Source: Emergencia sp. 1XD21-10
Lineage (GTDB): Bacteria > Bacillota > Clostridia > Peptostreptococcales > Anaerovoracaceae
Reading direction: 5' to 3'
NCBI RefSeq assembly: GCF_009936045.1
Contig: NZ_QWEQ01000007.1
Location: 124,001-188,000, forward strand
Length of the DNA: 64,000 bases
Shown: positions 42,718 to 51,302 of the stretch, piece by piece
Layout: each line of letters opens with the position of its first letter
Position numbering within the stretch: the stretch's first letter is position 1
The notes under the pieces: generated by a model
Databases searched by the model: none
What the model saw: only the letters and a program-made list of their open reading frames with translations
What the model was told of the DNA's origin: nothing
Program-made: the position numbers and the translations under genes

Positions 42718-44142
42718 TTGAAAGTGAAAGCAAAGGGGGTAAATGTTATTTCAATATTTAGAATTAAAGGACACCATATCAGAGCCAGTGATAAACACCT
42801 TGTCTACCACTTTTCCATAGGAACGCTTCTGTTTGTATTCGTGGCGGTTCTTCTGCTACTGAATATCAAACAGCTCATGCGTACCGATTGGGAGCATTTC
42901 AGCCTATTAGACAATGGCTTGACGCTTTCCACTTACAACTGCATAACGATTTTGATAGCGACTGGTGTTTGTGCATTGGTCGCTTTTCTGTATTACCACT
43001 TCTGTTACGACAGTTTTAAGAAGTTCCTGCACCGTCAAAAGCTGGCAAGAATGATACTGGAAAATAAATGGTATGAAGCTGATACCGTACAAAACAGCGG
43101 TTTTTTTACTGACCTGCAAAGCAGATCAAGGGAAAAAATCGTCTGGTTTCCCAAGATTTATTATCAAATGGAAAAGGGACTGCTCCATATCCGCTGTGAA
43201 ATCACGCTGGGGAAATATCAAGACCAGCTTTTACGGCTAGAGGATAAGCTGGAAAGTGGCTTGTATTGCGAACTGACCGACAAGACCTTACATGACGGCT
43301 ATATCGAATATACCCTGCTTTATGATATGATAGCGAACCGTATTACCATTGATGAAGTACGGGCAGAAAACGGCTGTCTTAGATTGATGAAAAATCTAGT
43401 CTGGGAGTATGACGCACTACCCCACGCTCTGATTGCTGGTGGAACTGGTGGCGGTAAAACATACTTTCTGCTGACGCTCATTGAAGCCCTACTGCATACA
43501 AACGTTGTTCTTTACATTTTAGACCCAAAGAATGCTGACCTTGCGGACTTGGGAACGGTCATGCCGAACGTCTATCACACCAAAGAAGAAATGATAGATT
43601 GCGTCAATGCTTTTTATGACGGCATGGTACAGCGAAGTGAGGAAATGAAACAGCACCCGAACTATAAGACGGGCGAAAACTACGCCTATCTGGGACTGCC
43701 ACCCTGCTTTCTTATCTTTGATGAATATGTGGCGTTTTTTGAAATGCTGGGGACAAAAGAAAGCGTAAGCCTACTTAGCCAGTTAAAGAAAATCGTCATG
43801 CTGGGACGGCAGGCAGGATATTTCCTTATCGTTGCTTGTCAAAGACCAGACGCAAAGTATTTCTCGGACGGGATAAGGGATAACTTCAACTTTCGTGTAG
43901 GACTTGGGCGTATCAGTGAACTTGGTTACGGTATGCTGTTTGGTTCTGATGTGAAGAAACAGTTTTTCCAGAAACATATCAAAGGGCGTGGTTACTGTGA
44001 TGTGGGAACAAGCGTCATAAGTGAATTTTACACGCCTTTAGTGCCAAAAGGACATGATTTTTTGCAGACAATCGGTTCTCTTGCACAAACAAGGCAGGAC
44101 GGGACGGCGACGTGCGAAGCGAAAGGCGACGGCACGGACTAG
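42718..44142 (+). CDS. tcpA: TcpA/FtsK-type conjugation coupling ATPase (Tn916 Orf21-like)
   Basis: The 474-residue protein begins at a TTG (42718) with two membrane spans (about 28-45 and 70-92). The ATPase domain has Walker A AGGTGGGKTYF and Walker B LIFDEYVAFFE, plus VMLGRQAGYFLIVACQRPDAK and GRGYCDVGTSVISEFYTPL, all typical of Tn916 Orf21. It docks the relaxase-bound strand to the conjugation channel. A GTG at 42724 could be used instead. Ends by the oriT region. Confidence 0.92.
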   Translation: MKVKAKGVNVISIFRIKGHHIRASDKHLVYHFSIGTLLFVFVAVLLLLNIKQLMRTDWEHFSLLDNGLTLSTYNCITILIATGVCALVAFLYYHFCYDSFKKFLHRQKLARMILENKWYEADTVQNSGFFTDLQSRSREKIVWFPKIYYQMEKGLLHIRCEITLGKYQDQLLRLEDKLESGLYCELTDKTLHDGYIEYTLLYDMIANRITIDEVRAENGCLRLMKNLVWEYDALPHALIAGGTGGGKTYFLLTLIEALLHTNVVLYILDPKNADLADLGTVMPNVYHTKEEMIDCVNAFYDGMVQRSEEMKQHPNYKTGENYAYLGLPPCFLIFDEYVAFFEMLGTKESVSLLSQLKKIVMLGRQAGYFLIVACQRPDAKYFSDGIRDNFNFRVGLGRISELGYGMLFGSDVKKQFFQKHIKGRGYCDVGTSVISEFYTPLVPKGHDFLQTIGSLAQTRQDGTATCEAKGDGTD

Positions 44143-44325
44143 CCGTTGCTGGTGTGGCGTTAGCCACGCCAGCAGGTAAAACCCCTCGGTATCTAACAGA
44201 GGGGTACGTTTGCAAATAGACAATAGACGAAAAACATAGGAAACATGGGCTTTATCAAGTGTTTTCCATGTAAAAATCAGTTGTGAAGTCGCCTTAAAAA
44301 ACTTCACACTTGACAGATTGGGGGT
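44143..44325. other. oriT: oriT region of the element
   Basis: This 183-bp gap lies between TcpA and the relaxase, the oriT position in Tn916. It holds three inverted repeats: GCTGGTGTGGC/GCCACGCCAGC (44148-44173), ACCCCTC/GAGGGGT (44181-44205) with the loop GGTATCTAACA, and GTGAAGT/ACTTCAC (44283-44307). The middle repeat with its CTAACA loop matches the nick-site layout of the Tn916/ICEBs1 MobT family. Confidence 0.8.
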
Positions 44326-45522
44326 ATGGTTCTGAATGAAGAACAATGGATAAAAGAATTACGGGAGAAACGGATTGCTTACGGTATCTCACAAGGCAGG
44401 CTGGCGGTGGCTTCTGGTATCACAAGGGAATATCTCAACAAGATAGAAAGCGGAAAAATGAAGCCGTCAAAGGAACTTCTTCATACTCTGCATAAGGAAC
44501 TGGCAAGGTTCAATCCAGAAGCACCGCTTACCATGCTGTTTGATTATGTGAAAATTCGTTTTCCTACGCTGGATATACAGCACATCATCAAAGATATATT
44601 AAAACTGAATATCAATTATATGCTTCATGAAGATTACGGACATTACAGTTATACGGAGCATTACTCTTTAGGGGACATCTTTATTTATACGTCGGCTGAC
44701 GAAGAAAAAGGTGTCCTTTTAGAGTTAAAGGGGCGTGGTTGCAGGCAGTTTGAAAGTTACCTGCTGGCACAGCAAAGAAGCTGGTATGACTTTCTCATGG
44801 ACGCACTTATAGATGGTGGCGTGATGAAGCGTATCGACCTTGCTATCAACGACCATACGGGCATTTTGGATATTCCAGAGCTTGCGGAAAAATGCAGGAA
44901 ACGGGAATATATCGGAAAGTCCAGAAGTTATAAGTTTTACCAGTCGGGCGAGCTTATCAAGCACAGAGAGGACGACAGAGAATATATGGGGCGTACCCTT
45001 TATCTTGGTTCGTTGAAATCAGATGTGTATTTCTGTATCTATGAAAAAGACTATGAGCAGTACGTCAAGTTAGGGACACCGCTGGAAGAAGCCGACATTA
45101 TCAATCGTTTTGAAATACGGCTTCGCAATGAACGTGCCTATTATGCAGTACGAGATTTGCTGACCTATTATGACGCAGAGCAGACCGCCTTTTCTATCAT
45201 CAACCAGTATGTGCGGTTTGTTGATGAAGAACCAGACAAGCGAAAAAATGACTGGAAACTCAATGACCGCTGGGCTTGGTTCATCGGCGATAACAGACAG
45301 AGCTTGAAGCTGACGACAAAGCCAGAACCTTATACCTTAGACCGTACATTGCGGTGGGTACAAAGGCAGGTAGCACCGACCTTGAAAATGCTGAAAAAGA
45401 TTGATAAGGGAAACGGTACAGACTACATGGAAACGATTGAAAAGCAGGCAAAGCTCACAGAAAAACATGAAATGATAATCAAACAGCAGACGACCCCTGC
45501 AAAAGATTTAGTGAAAAGTTAG
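44326..45522 (+). CDS. mobT: MobT-family relaxase (Tn916 Orf20-like)
   Basis: The 398-residue protein starts with an XRE-type helix-turn-helix (EKRIAYGISQGRLAVASGIT, about 13-60), then the Rep_trans-like relaxase domain: YGHYSYTEHYSLGDIFIYTS, LLELKGRGCRQFE and the metal/catalytic region VMKRIDLAINDHTG, then FEIRLRNERAYY. MobT nicks oriT and starts rolling-circle transfer with the host or element helicases. It directly follows the oriT structures. The ATG has GGGGGT upstream. Confidence 0.92.
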   Translation: MVLNEEQWIKELREKRIAYGISQGRLAVASGITREYLNKIESGKMKPSKELLHTLHKELARFNPEAPLTMLFDYVKIRFPTLDIQHIIKDILKLNINYMLHEDYGHYSYTEHYSLGDIFIYTSADEEKGVLLELKGRGCRQFESYLLAQQRSWYDFLMDALIDGGVMKRIDLAINDHTGILDIPELAEKCRKREYIGKSRSYKFYQSGELIKHREDDREYMGRTLYLGSLKSDVYFCIYEKDYEQYVKLGTPLEEADIINRFEIRLRNERAYYAVRDLLTYYDAEQTAFSIINQYVRFVDEEPDKRKNDWKLNDRWAWFIGDNRQSLKLTTKPEPYTLDRTLRWVQRQVAPTLKMLKKIDKGNGTDYMETIEKQAKLTEKHEMIIKQQTTPAKDLVKS

Positions 45523-45534
45523 GAGTGATGAAAA

Positions 45535-45669
45535 ATGTGGGAATTATTTAAGAACTTACTGCTGGTATCACTTGGAACGGGTATCGGCGTGGTTCTGATG
45601 TGCATTATGAGTGTCGGCAAAGAAGCTGACAGATACATGGAAGAAATCAAAGAAAGAGAGGACAAATAA
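45535..45669 (+). CDS. Small membrane protein (DUF3789-like)
   Basis: A 44-residue frame with an AGGAGTG ribosome site 6 nt before the ATG: MWELFKNLLLVSLGTGIGV, then CIMSVGKEADRYMEEI and a charged end. One membrane span. It resembles the short DUF3789 proteins encoded after MobT in Tn916-family elements. Its function is unknown. It overlaps no other gene and leaves one base before TcpD. Confidence 0.75.
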   Translation: MWELFKNLLLVSLGTGIGVVLMCIMSVGKEADRYMEEIKEREDK

Positions 45670-45670
45670 C

Positions 45671-45892
45671 ATGAATTTCGGACAAAATTTATATACATGG
45701 TTTTTAAGCAACGCACAGAGCTTAGTGCTTATGGCGATTGTGGTTATCGGTATCTACTTAGGGTTCAAGCGTGAGTTTTCAAAGCTCATTGGCTTCTTAG
45801 TAGTTGCTCTTGTTGCTGTCGGATTGGTATTCAATGCTGGCGGTGTGAAAGACGTACTGTTAGAACTGTTCAATAAGATTATCGGTGCGTAA
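45671..45892 (+). CDS. TcpD-like small conjugation membrane protein
   Basis: From the ATG at 45671 the protein is 73 residues: a short helix FGQNLYTWFLSNAQ, one span (about 16-31), KREFSKLIG, and a second span (37-53). It matches the TcpD-type small membrane proteins of Tn916-like conjugation modules, which help build the mating channel. An in-frame ATG at 45611 lies inside the preceding gene and is not preferred. Confidence 0.8.
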   Translation: MNFGQNLYTWFLSNAQSLVLMAIVVIGIYLGFKREFSKLIGFLVVALVAVGLVFNAGGVKDVLLELFNKIIGA

Positions 45893-45973
45893 GAATTTTC
45901 ATTGTAGTGCTTTTGAGATAATGATATAATTTGAGTATGACAAAGAGCATTTAAAAATTTGTGAGGTGGGAAT

Positions 45974-46552
45974 ATGGAAAAGTTTTCTATGCCAGAACAA
46001 GTATCTGCAACATTAGAACAAGATGAAATAATGCGACTTAAACATAGTTTAGAAACCACTATATCGAAAGTGGAAGCTGACAAAATAATCTCGGAATTAT
46101 CATTACCTCTAAACTCAACACCAGATGTTCGTGCTGAATGGGTTGATAGAATGTCTGCTTTGCTTGAAAGTAGATTTGATGAAAACACCGTCAAAGCTAT
46201 TCGTAAGAAATGTTATTGTAATGAAAATGGCAGATTGGAAGATACTGCACATTTCTTAAAAGACCTTTATCTGTCATTTGACAGAGATTTACATAGTTTT
46301 GTTAATGCTCTAAATGAAAATGGGGCTGGTTGGTATATAAAAGATAATCAGTTATACACAAAGATGTTTTCATGTGAATGTCCTATGCTAGAAAAAGCTA
46401 AGGAAACCAGCTCATTAACATGGTGTCATTGTACGGCAGGCTATAACAAAAAGTTGTTTGAAATTGTTTTTGAAATGCCTATTGACGTGGAAGTTATACA
46501 CAGCATACGGCAAGGGTTTGACTGTTGTTTGTTGAGAATTACATTTAAGTAG
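45974..46552 (+). CDS. Cys-rich DUF6144-like cargo protein
   Basis: The 192-residue protein has a helical N-terminal two-thirds and a cysteine-rich C-terminus: KKCYCNENG, MFSCECPMLEKA, TWCHCTAGYNKKLFE and QGFDCCLLRITFK. The pattern fits DUF6144, seen in Clostridia in contexts of stress or methylation, with no known role. AGGTGGG precedes the ATG. It lies between TcpD and ArdA, where Tn916 has no gene, so it is accessory. AT-richer codon use than its neighbours supports a separate origin. Confidence 0.6.
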   Translation: MEKFSMPEQVSATLEQDEIMRLKHSLETTISKVEADKIISELSLPLNSTPDVRAEWVDRMSALLESRFDENTVKAIRKKCYCNENGRLEDTAHFLKDLYLSFDRDLHSFVNALNENGAGWYIKDNQLYTKMFSCECPMLEKAKETSSLTWCHCTAGYNKKLFEIVFEMPIDVEVIHSIRQGFDCCLLRITFK

Positions 46553-46621
46553 ACTTATTTATAGGTTCACTCTTATATATTTTGCGTAGGAAGAAATAGA
46601 AAAAGGGTCAGGTGGTACAAG

Positions 46622-47032
46622 ATGAATAATAAAGACATTGTAAAATATTATTATGAGGTAATTGTTTCGCAGAACTTGCTAAATGAGTTGCCAAATTATG
46701 TGTCAGAAAATTGTATGATAAAAGTAGGCGATAAAATATTCCCTTTAGGTTTAAATGGAATGAAAGAACATCTGATAGATGTTAAAAAAACATATCCAGA
46801 TTATACTATGAAGATTATAAAGCAGTATTCAGACGGGGATTATGTTATTTCTGAATTTATTATGCAGGGAACACATGAGGGCGAATGGATAGGAATAAAA
46901 CCCACACACAAAACATTACTATTTACTGGTGTTGATATTGATAAAGTAGTAGACGGTAAAATTGTTGAACATGGTGGTGCTGTCAATACTTTTGAAACAT
47001 TGTTTGAAGAACATTTGATTAAGCCTATATAA
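46622..47032 (+). CDS. SnoaL-like/ester cyclase-type cargo protein
   Basis: A 136-residue protein with the NTF2-like cone fold pattern: KDIVKYYYEVIVSQNL, LPLGLNGMKEHLIDVKKTYPD-type segment, YVISEFIMQGTHEGEWIG and TLLFTGVDIDKVVDGKIVEHGG. Ester cyclase/SnoaL relatives act in secondary metabolism or detoxification, but small ones have unknown roles. It follows the DUF6144-like gene by 69 bp and precedes a terminator, so the two form a cargo pair. Confidence 0.78.
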   Translation: MNNKDIVKYYYEVIVSQNLLNELPNYVSENCMIKVGDKIFPLGLNGMKEHLIDVKKTYPDYTMKIIKQYSDGDYVISEFIMQGTHEGEWIGIKPTHKTLLFTGVDIDKVVDGKIVEHGGAVNTFETLFEEHLIKPI

Positions 47033-47070
47033 ATATCATAAGTACAAATTACAACTTCATACCCACATAC

Positions 47071-47106
47071 AAAGCAGTCATTCTGAAAAGATCGACTGCT
47101 TTTTTC
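47071..47106 (+). terminator. Terminator after the DUF6144/SnoaL cargo pair
   Basis: AAAGCAGTC (47071-47079) and GACTGCTTT (47094-47102) form a 9-bp stem followed by TTTT. Confidence 0.75.
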
Positions 47107-47133
47107 ATACTAAAATTAGATTGGAGTGATACA

Positions 47134-47442
47134 TTGAACTATATTTTTAAGGATATGCAGGCAAGGATTGGCTGTCAATATATATCAGATTTACCCTTTA
47201 AGCGAAGTGCTGTCTGGTTTGAATTGAAGCACTTAAACCTTGCCGACTATCCTATGAAACAACTAGAAGATTTTTCACATTATGTCTTTGGTGTCCCGTA
47301 CACCGTCATAGCGGAAGTTTTAAAAAGAAAGGACGTGATAACCTATGCAGGAAACAAGGGTGCTGGTGGAAACGAGAAGAACAACTGGCGAAAAAACAAT
47401 ATCGTACTGGTTCGACCTGCCGATAGATGTTGCCGAGTTTGA
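47134..47442 (+). CDS. Conserved-looking short ORF before ardA, unknown
   Basis: A TTG at 47134 behind TTGGAGTGATACA opens 102 codons. The first 67 residues (MQARIGCQYISDLPFKRSAVW, YPMKQLEDFSHYVFGVPY) look like a real protein and have a fair codon pattern. The last 33 residues overlap the ardA frame by 98 bp and look less certain. No family recognised. Confidence 0.5.
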   Translation: MNYIFKDMQARIGCQYISDLPFKRSAVWFELKHLNLADYPMKQLEDFSHYVFGVPYTVIAEVLKRKDVITYAGNKGAGGNEKNNWRKNNIVLVRPADRCCRV

Positions 47443-47848
47443 AGAAAAGTTAGGTATCGGTGCAGAAAGTGGGGATTACCGCATTATCGAAAAGGTACTG
47501 CCCTTTTCTGATGAAGTTCATGAGCATACCAGCGTGTACCAGCTCAACGAATTAGATTTTATGTATCGCCAGCTTTCAAGCGATATGCAGGAAGAATATA
47601 CAATGCTTCATACGGTGTATGAAAATTTAGAAGCACTTTATATTTGCAGGAACGTGATTACCATTTATCCAGACTGCAAAAGCATGATTGATGTTGCAAG
47701 GCAAAAGCTGATGAATGACCCGACATTCAAACATTTATCCGAGGACTGTCAAGAATATTACTTTGACTTTGAAGCCTACGCTTCGCACTTGCAGGAACAC
47801 GGACGTTATCTTGTAACGGAACATGGTATCTTTGAACTGCCAGAATAG
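47345..47848 (+). CDS. Divergent ArdA-like antirestriction protein
   Basis: The 167-residue protein keeps the ArdA layout but differs at the start: WFDLPIDVAEFEEKLGIGAESGDY, FMYRQLSSDMQEEY, NVITIYPDCKSMIDVARQKL and FDFEAYASHLQEHG. ArdA mimics DNA and blocks type I restriction during entry. The N-terminal 20 residues are unusual (MQETRVLVETRRTTG). It directly precedes a second, more canonical ArdA gene. Confidence 0.78.
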   Translation: MQETRVLVETRRTTGEKTISYWFDLPIDVAEFEEKLGIGAESGDYRIIEKVLPFSDEVHEHTSVYQLNELDFMYRQLSSDMQEEYTMLHTVYENLEALYICRNVITIYPDCKSMIDVARQKLMNDPTFKHLSEDCQEYYFDFEAYASHLQEHGRYLVTEHGIFELPE

Positions 47849-47865
47849 GAAATGAGGTGGTGCTT

Positions 47866-48369
47866 ATGATTGATGATATGGCAGTTTATATCGCTAATCT
47901 TGGCAAGTACAATGAGGGCTATTTAGTCGGTGCATGGTTCACATTTCCTATTGACGAGGAAGATGTAAAAGAAAAAATCGGTTTGAATGAACAATATGAG
48001 GAATACGCAATCCATGATACCGATAACTTCCCCATTGCGATTGGCGAGTATGTTTCTATTGAAGAACTCAATGAGATGTATGAAATGATAGAGGAACTTC
48101 CTGACTATATCGTAGATTGTCTGGACGAATTTATCAGCCACTACGGGACGCTGGAAGAAGTCGTGGAACATAAGGACGATATTTATTTTTATCCAGACTG
48201 TGATACCATGACGGACGTTGCCTATTACTACATAGACGAATTGCAGGCGTTGGGCGATATTCCCCCTAGCTTACAGAACTACATTGACTATGAAGCCTAC
48301 GGGCGAGATTTGGATATGGGCGGTTGCTTTATTGCAACAAGCCGAGGTATGTGTGAGATACCATATTAA
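47866..48369 (+). CDS. ardA: ArdA antirestriction protein (Tn916 Orf18-like)
   Basis: From the ATG at 47866 (AGGTGGTGCTT) the protein is 167 residues and closely follows the Tn916 type: DDMAVYIANLGKYNEGYLVG, WFTFPIDEEDVKEKIGL, YFYPDCDTMTDVAYYYIDE and YIDYEAYGRDLDMGG. It is very acidic, as expected of a DNA mimic that inhibits type I restriction enzymes. It is the second of two tandem ArdA genes. Confidence 0.93.
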   Translation: MIDDMAVYIANLGKYNEGYLVGAWFTFPIDEEDVKEKIGLNEQYEEYAIHDTDNFPIAIGEYVSIEELNEMYEMIEELPDYIVDCLDEFISHYGTLEEVVEHKDDIYFYPDCDTMTDVAYYYIDELQALGDIPPSLQNYIDYEAYGRDLDMGGCFIATSRGMCEIPY

Positions 48370-48381
48370 AGCTGAAAGATC

Positions 48382-48450
48382 AGCAACAAGCATTGTTGCT
48401 ACTGACAGCGTATTTATTAAGGGACAGTCTGAAAACGGCTGTCCTTTTCC
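48382..48450 (+). promoter_or_regulatory. Two hairpins between ardA and tcpE
   Basis: AGCAAC/GTTGCT (48382-48400) and GGACAG/CTGTCC followed by TTTT (48422-48448). The second resembles a weak terminator. The string CTGTCCTTTTCCATTGGAAG recurs, with one extra T, before Orf7 (about 58377). Confidence 0.45.
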
Positions 48451-48475
48451 ATTGGAAGAAAGGAGCTGAAACGAA

Positions 48476-48865
48476 TTGAAGAAAATCAGAAGTTATACGG
48501 GTATCTGGAACGTGGAAAAAGTCTTATATGCAATCAATGACTTTAACTTACCCTTTCCCGTTACCTTTACACAGATTACATGGTTTGTGATTACAGAATT
48601 TCTCATCATTCTGTTTGGGGACTTACCGCCACTTTCCATGATTGAGGGGGCATTTTTAAAATACTTCGGTATTCCCGTTGCTCTCACTTGGTTTATGTCG
48701 CAGAAAACCTTTGACGGAAAGAAGCCATACAGCTTTCTAAAATCACAGATTACTTATGTGTTGCGACCAAAAATCACTTATGCAGGAAAAGCCGTAAAAC
48801 TGGATAAGCAGATACTACATGAAAATATTACGGCAGTTAGGAGTGTGAAGTATGTTCCCGATTAA
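48476..48865 (+). CDS. tcpE: TcpE-family conjugation membrane protein (Tn916 Orf17-like)
   Basis: A TTG start at 48476 follows GAAAGGAGCTGAAACGAA. The 129-residue protein has two spans (about 34-50 and 57-76) and the TcpE features YTGIWNVEKVLYAINDFNLP and KTFDGKKPYSFLKSQITY. It is a small structural part of the mating channel. Its stop lies inside the VirB4 start region (14-bp overlap), implying coupled translation. Confidence 0.9.
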   Translation: MKKIRSYTGIWNVEKVLYAINDFNLPFPVTFTQITWFVITEFLIILFGDLPPLSMIEGAFLKYFGIPVALTWFMSQKTFDGKKPYSFLKSQITYVLRPKITYAGKAVKLDKQILHENITAVRSVKYVPD

Positions 48866-51302
48866 ATATATTGATAACAACCTTGTCTGGAACAAGGACA
48901 ATGAGGTGTTCGCTTACTATGAGCTGATACCCTACAACTATTCTTTCTTATCCGCAGAGCAGAAATTTATCGTGCATGACAGCTTTCGCCAGCTCATTGC
49001 ACAGTCCCGTGAGGGTAAAATTCATGCCTTGCAGATAGCGACGGAAAGCTCAATCCGAAGTATGCAGGAACAGTCAAAGAAACTGGTTACGGGAAAACTT
49101 CGTGAAGTGGCATTAGAAAAAATAGACGAACAGACCGAAGCGTTAGTATCTATGATTGGGGACAATCAAGTGGACTACCGCTTTTTTCTTGGCTTTAAGC
49201 TCATGGTTACGGAAGAACCATTCAATCTGAAGAACATCAAAAAATCGGCGTGGCTGACGTTCACAGAATTTCTCCATGAAGTGAACCACACGCTGATGAA
49301 TGATTTTGTTTCCATGCCGAATGATGAAATCAACCGTTACATGAAAATGGAAAAATTACTGGAAAATAAAATATCCCGTCGCTTTAAGGTGCGTCGCTTG
49401 GAAATCAATGATTTTGGGTATCTCATGGAACATCTTTACGGCAGGGACGGTATTGCCTATGAAGATTATGAGTACCAGCTACCAAAGAAGAAATTGAAGA
49501 AAGAAACGCTGGTAAAATACTACGACCTTATCCGTCTGACAAGGTGTGTGATTGAGGAAAGCCAGCGATATTTACGCTTGGAACATGAGGACAAGGAAAG
49601 CTATGTGTCCTATTTTACCGTCAATGCGATTGTCGGAGAGCTTGATTTTCCGTCCAGCGAAATCTTCTATTTCCAGCAACAGCAATTCACATTCCCCGTT
49701 GATACGAGTATGAATGTAGAAATCGTGGAAAACCGAAAAGCACTAACGACCGTCCGCAACAAGAAAAAGGAATTGAAAGATTTGGATAACCACGCCTATC
49801 AAGCTGGAAGTGAAACCAGTTCAAACGTGGTAGACGCATTAGACAGCGTGGACGAGCTGGAAACAGACTTAGACCAGACAAAAGAAAGTATGTATAAGCT
49901 CTCTTATGTGGTGCGTGTATCGGCTGACAGTCTGGACGAATTAAAACGTCGTTGTGATGAAGTCAAGGACTTTTACGACGACCTCAATGTCAAGCTGGTA
50001 CGTCCTGCTGGGGATATGCTGGGGCTTCATTCTGAATTTTTACCAGCAAGTAAACGATATATCAATGATTATGTGCAGTATGTAAAATCAGATTTTCTAG
50101 CAGGGCTTGGCTTTGGTGCGACACAGCAATTAGGCGAAACTACGGGTATCTATATGGGCTATTCCGTTGATACGGGAAGAAATGTATATCTGCAACCGTC
50201 CCTTGCCAGTCAAGGCGTAAAAGGTACAGTTACAAATGCCCTTGCTTCTGCTTTTGTTGGTTCGCTTGGCGGTGGGAAGTCATTCTGTAACAATCTTCTA
50301 GTGTACTACTCTGTTCTATTTGGGGGACAAGCAGTTATCTTAGACCCAAAATCAGAACGTGGAAACTGGAAAGAAACACTTTCAGAAATCGCCCATGAAA
50401 TCAATATCGTAAACCTAACCAGCGATAAAGATAATGCAGGACTTCTTGACCCGTTCGTGATTATGAAAAATGTCAAAGACGCTGAAAGTCTGGCAATCGA
50501 CATACTAACCTTTTTAACTGGTATTTCCTCTAGGGACGGCGAAAAATTTCCCGTATTACGAAAAGCGGTGCGAGCCGTTACCCAAAGCGACAAACGGGGC
50601 TTGCTTCATGTGATAGAGGAGCTACGCCGTGAAGATACGCCAATATCAAGAAATATCGCAGACCATATCGACAGTTTCACAGACTACGACTTTGCACATC
50701 TGCTGTTTTCAGACGGAACGGTGGAAAATGCTATCAGTCTGGATAACCAGCTTAACATCATTCAAGTAGCTGACCTTGTACTGCCCGATAAGGACACGAC
50801 CTTTGAGGAATACACGACCATTGAATTGTTGTCGGTGTCTATGCTGATTGTGATTAGTACCTTTGCATTAGATTTTATCCATTCCGACAGAAGTATTTTT
50901 AAGATTGTTGATTTGGACGAAGCGTGGGCGTTCTTAAATGTGGCACAAGGCGAAACCTTATCAAATAAGCTGGTACGTGCTGGACGTGCTATGCAGGCAG
51001 GCGTTTATTTTGTTACACAATCTTCTGGCGACGTGTCAAAGGAAAGTCTGAAAAACAATATCGGCTTAAAATTCGCTTTCCGTTCTACTGACATTAACGA
51101 GATAAAACAGACATTAGAATTTTTCGGTATCGACAAGGACGACGAGAACAACCAGAAACGCTTGCGTGATTTGGAGAACGGACAATGTTTATTGCAGGAC
51201 TTATACGGACGTGTTGGCGTGGTGCAGATACACCCAGTCTTTGAAGAATTGTTACACGCCTTTGATACCAGACCACCCGTACAGAGAAATGAGGTGGAGT
51301 GA
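48852..51302 (+). CDS. VirB4-like conjugation ATPase (Tn916 Orf16-like)
   Basis: An 816-residue ATPase. Walker A is GSLGGGKSFCNN and Walker B is IVDLDEAWAFLN; SDKDNAGLLDPFVIMK and VYFVTQSSGDVS are typical of the Tn916 Orf16/VirB4 group. The N-terminal half (to about 430) contains the long helical part before the RecA core. It energises assembly and substrate movement of the type IV secretion-like channel. Stop and next start overlap by 4 bp. Confidence 0.93.
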   Translation: MFPIKYIDNNLVWNKDNEVFAYYELIPYNYSFLSAEQKFIVHDSFRQLIAQSREGKIHALQIATESSIRSMQEQSKKLVTGKLREVALEKIDEQTEALVSMIGDNQVDYRFFLGFKLMVTEEPFNLKNIKKSAWLTFTEFLHEVNHTLMNDFVSMPNDEINRYMKMEKLLENKISRRFKVRRLEINDFGYLMEHLYGRDGIAYEDYEYQLPKKKLKKETLVKYYDLIRLTRCVIEESQRYLRLEHEDKESYVSYFTVNAIVGELDFPSSEIFYFQQQQFTFPVDTSMNVEIVENRKALTTVRNKKKELKDLDNHAYQAGSETSSNVVDALDSVDELETDLDQTKESMYKLSYVVRVSADSLDELKRRCDEVKDFYDDLNVKLVRPAGDMLGLHSEFLPASKRYINDYVQYVKSDFLAGLGFGATQQLGETTGIYMGYSVDTGRNVYLQPSLASQGVKGTVTNALASAFVGSLGGGKSFCNNLLVYYSVLFGGQAVILDPKSERGNWKETLSEIAHEINIVNLTSDKDNAGLLDPFVIMKNVKDAESLAIDILTFLTGISSRDGEKFPVLRKAVRAVTQSDKRGLLHVIEELRREDTPISRNIADHIDSFTDYDFAHLLFSDGTVENAISLDNQLNIIQVADLVLPDKDTTFEEYTTIELLSVSMLIVISTFALDFIHSDRSIFKIVDLDEAWAFLNVAQGETLSNKLVRAGRAMQAGVYFVTQSSGDVSKESLKNNIGLKFAFRSTDINEIKQTLEFFGIDKDDENNQKRLRDLENGQCLLQDLYGRVGVVQIHPVFEELLHAFDTRPPVQRNEVE

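Noticed and set aside
44038-44346. Minus-strand frame across the oriT region
   Set aside because: The region is explained by oriT inverted repeats between TcpA and MobT.
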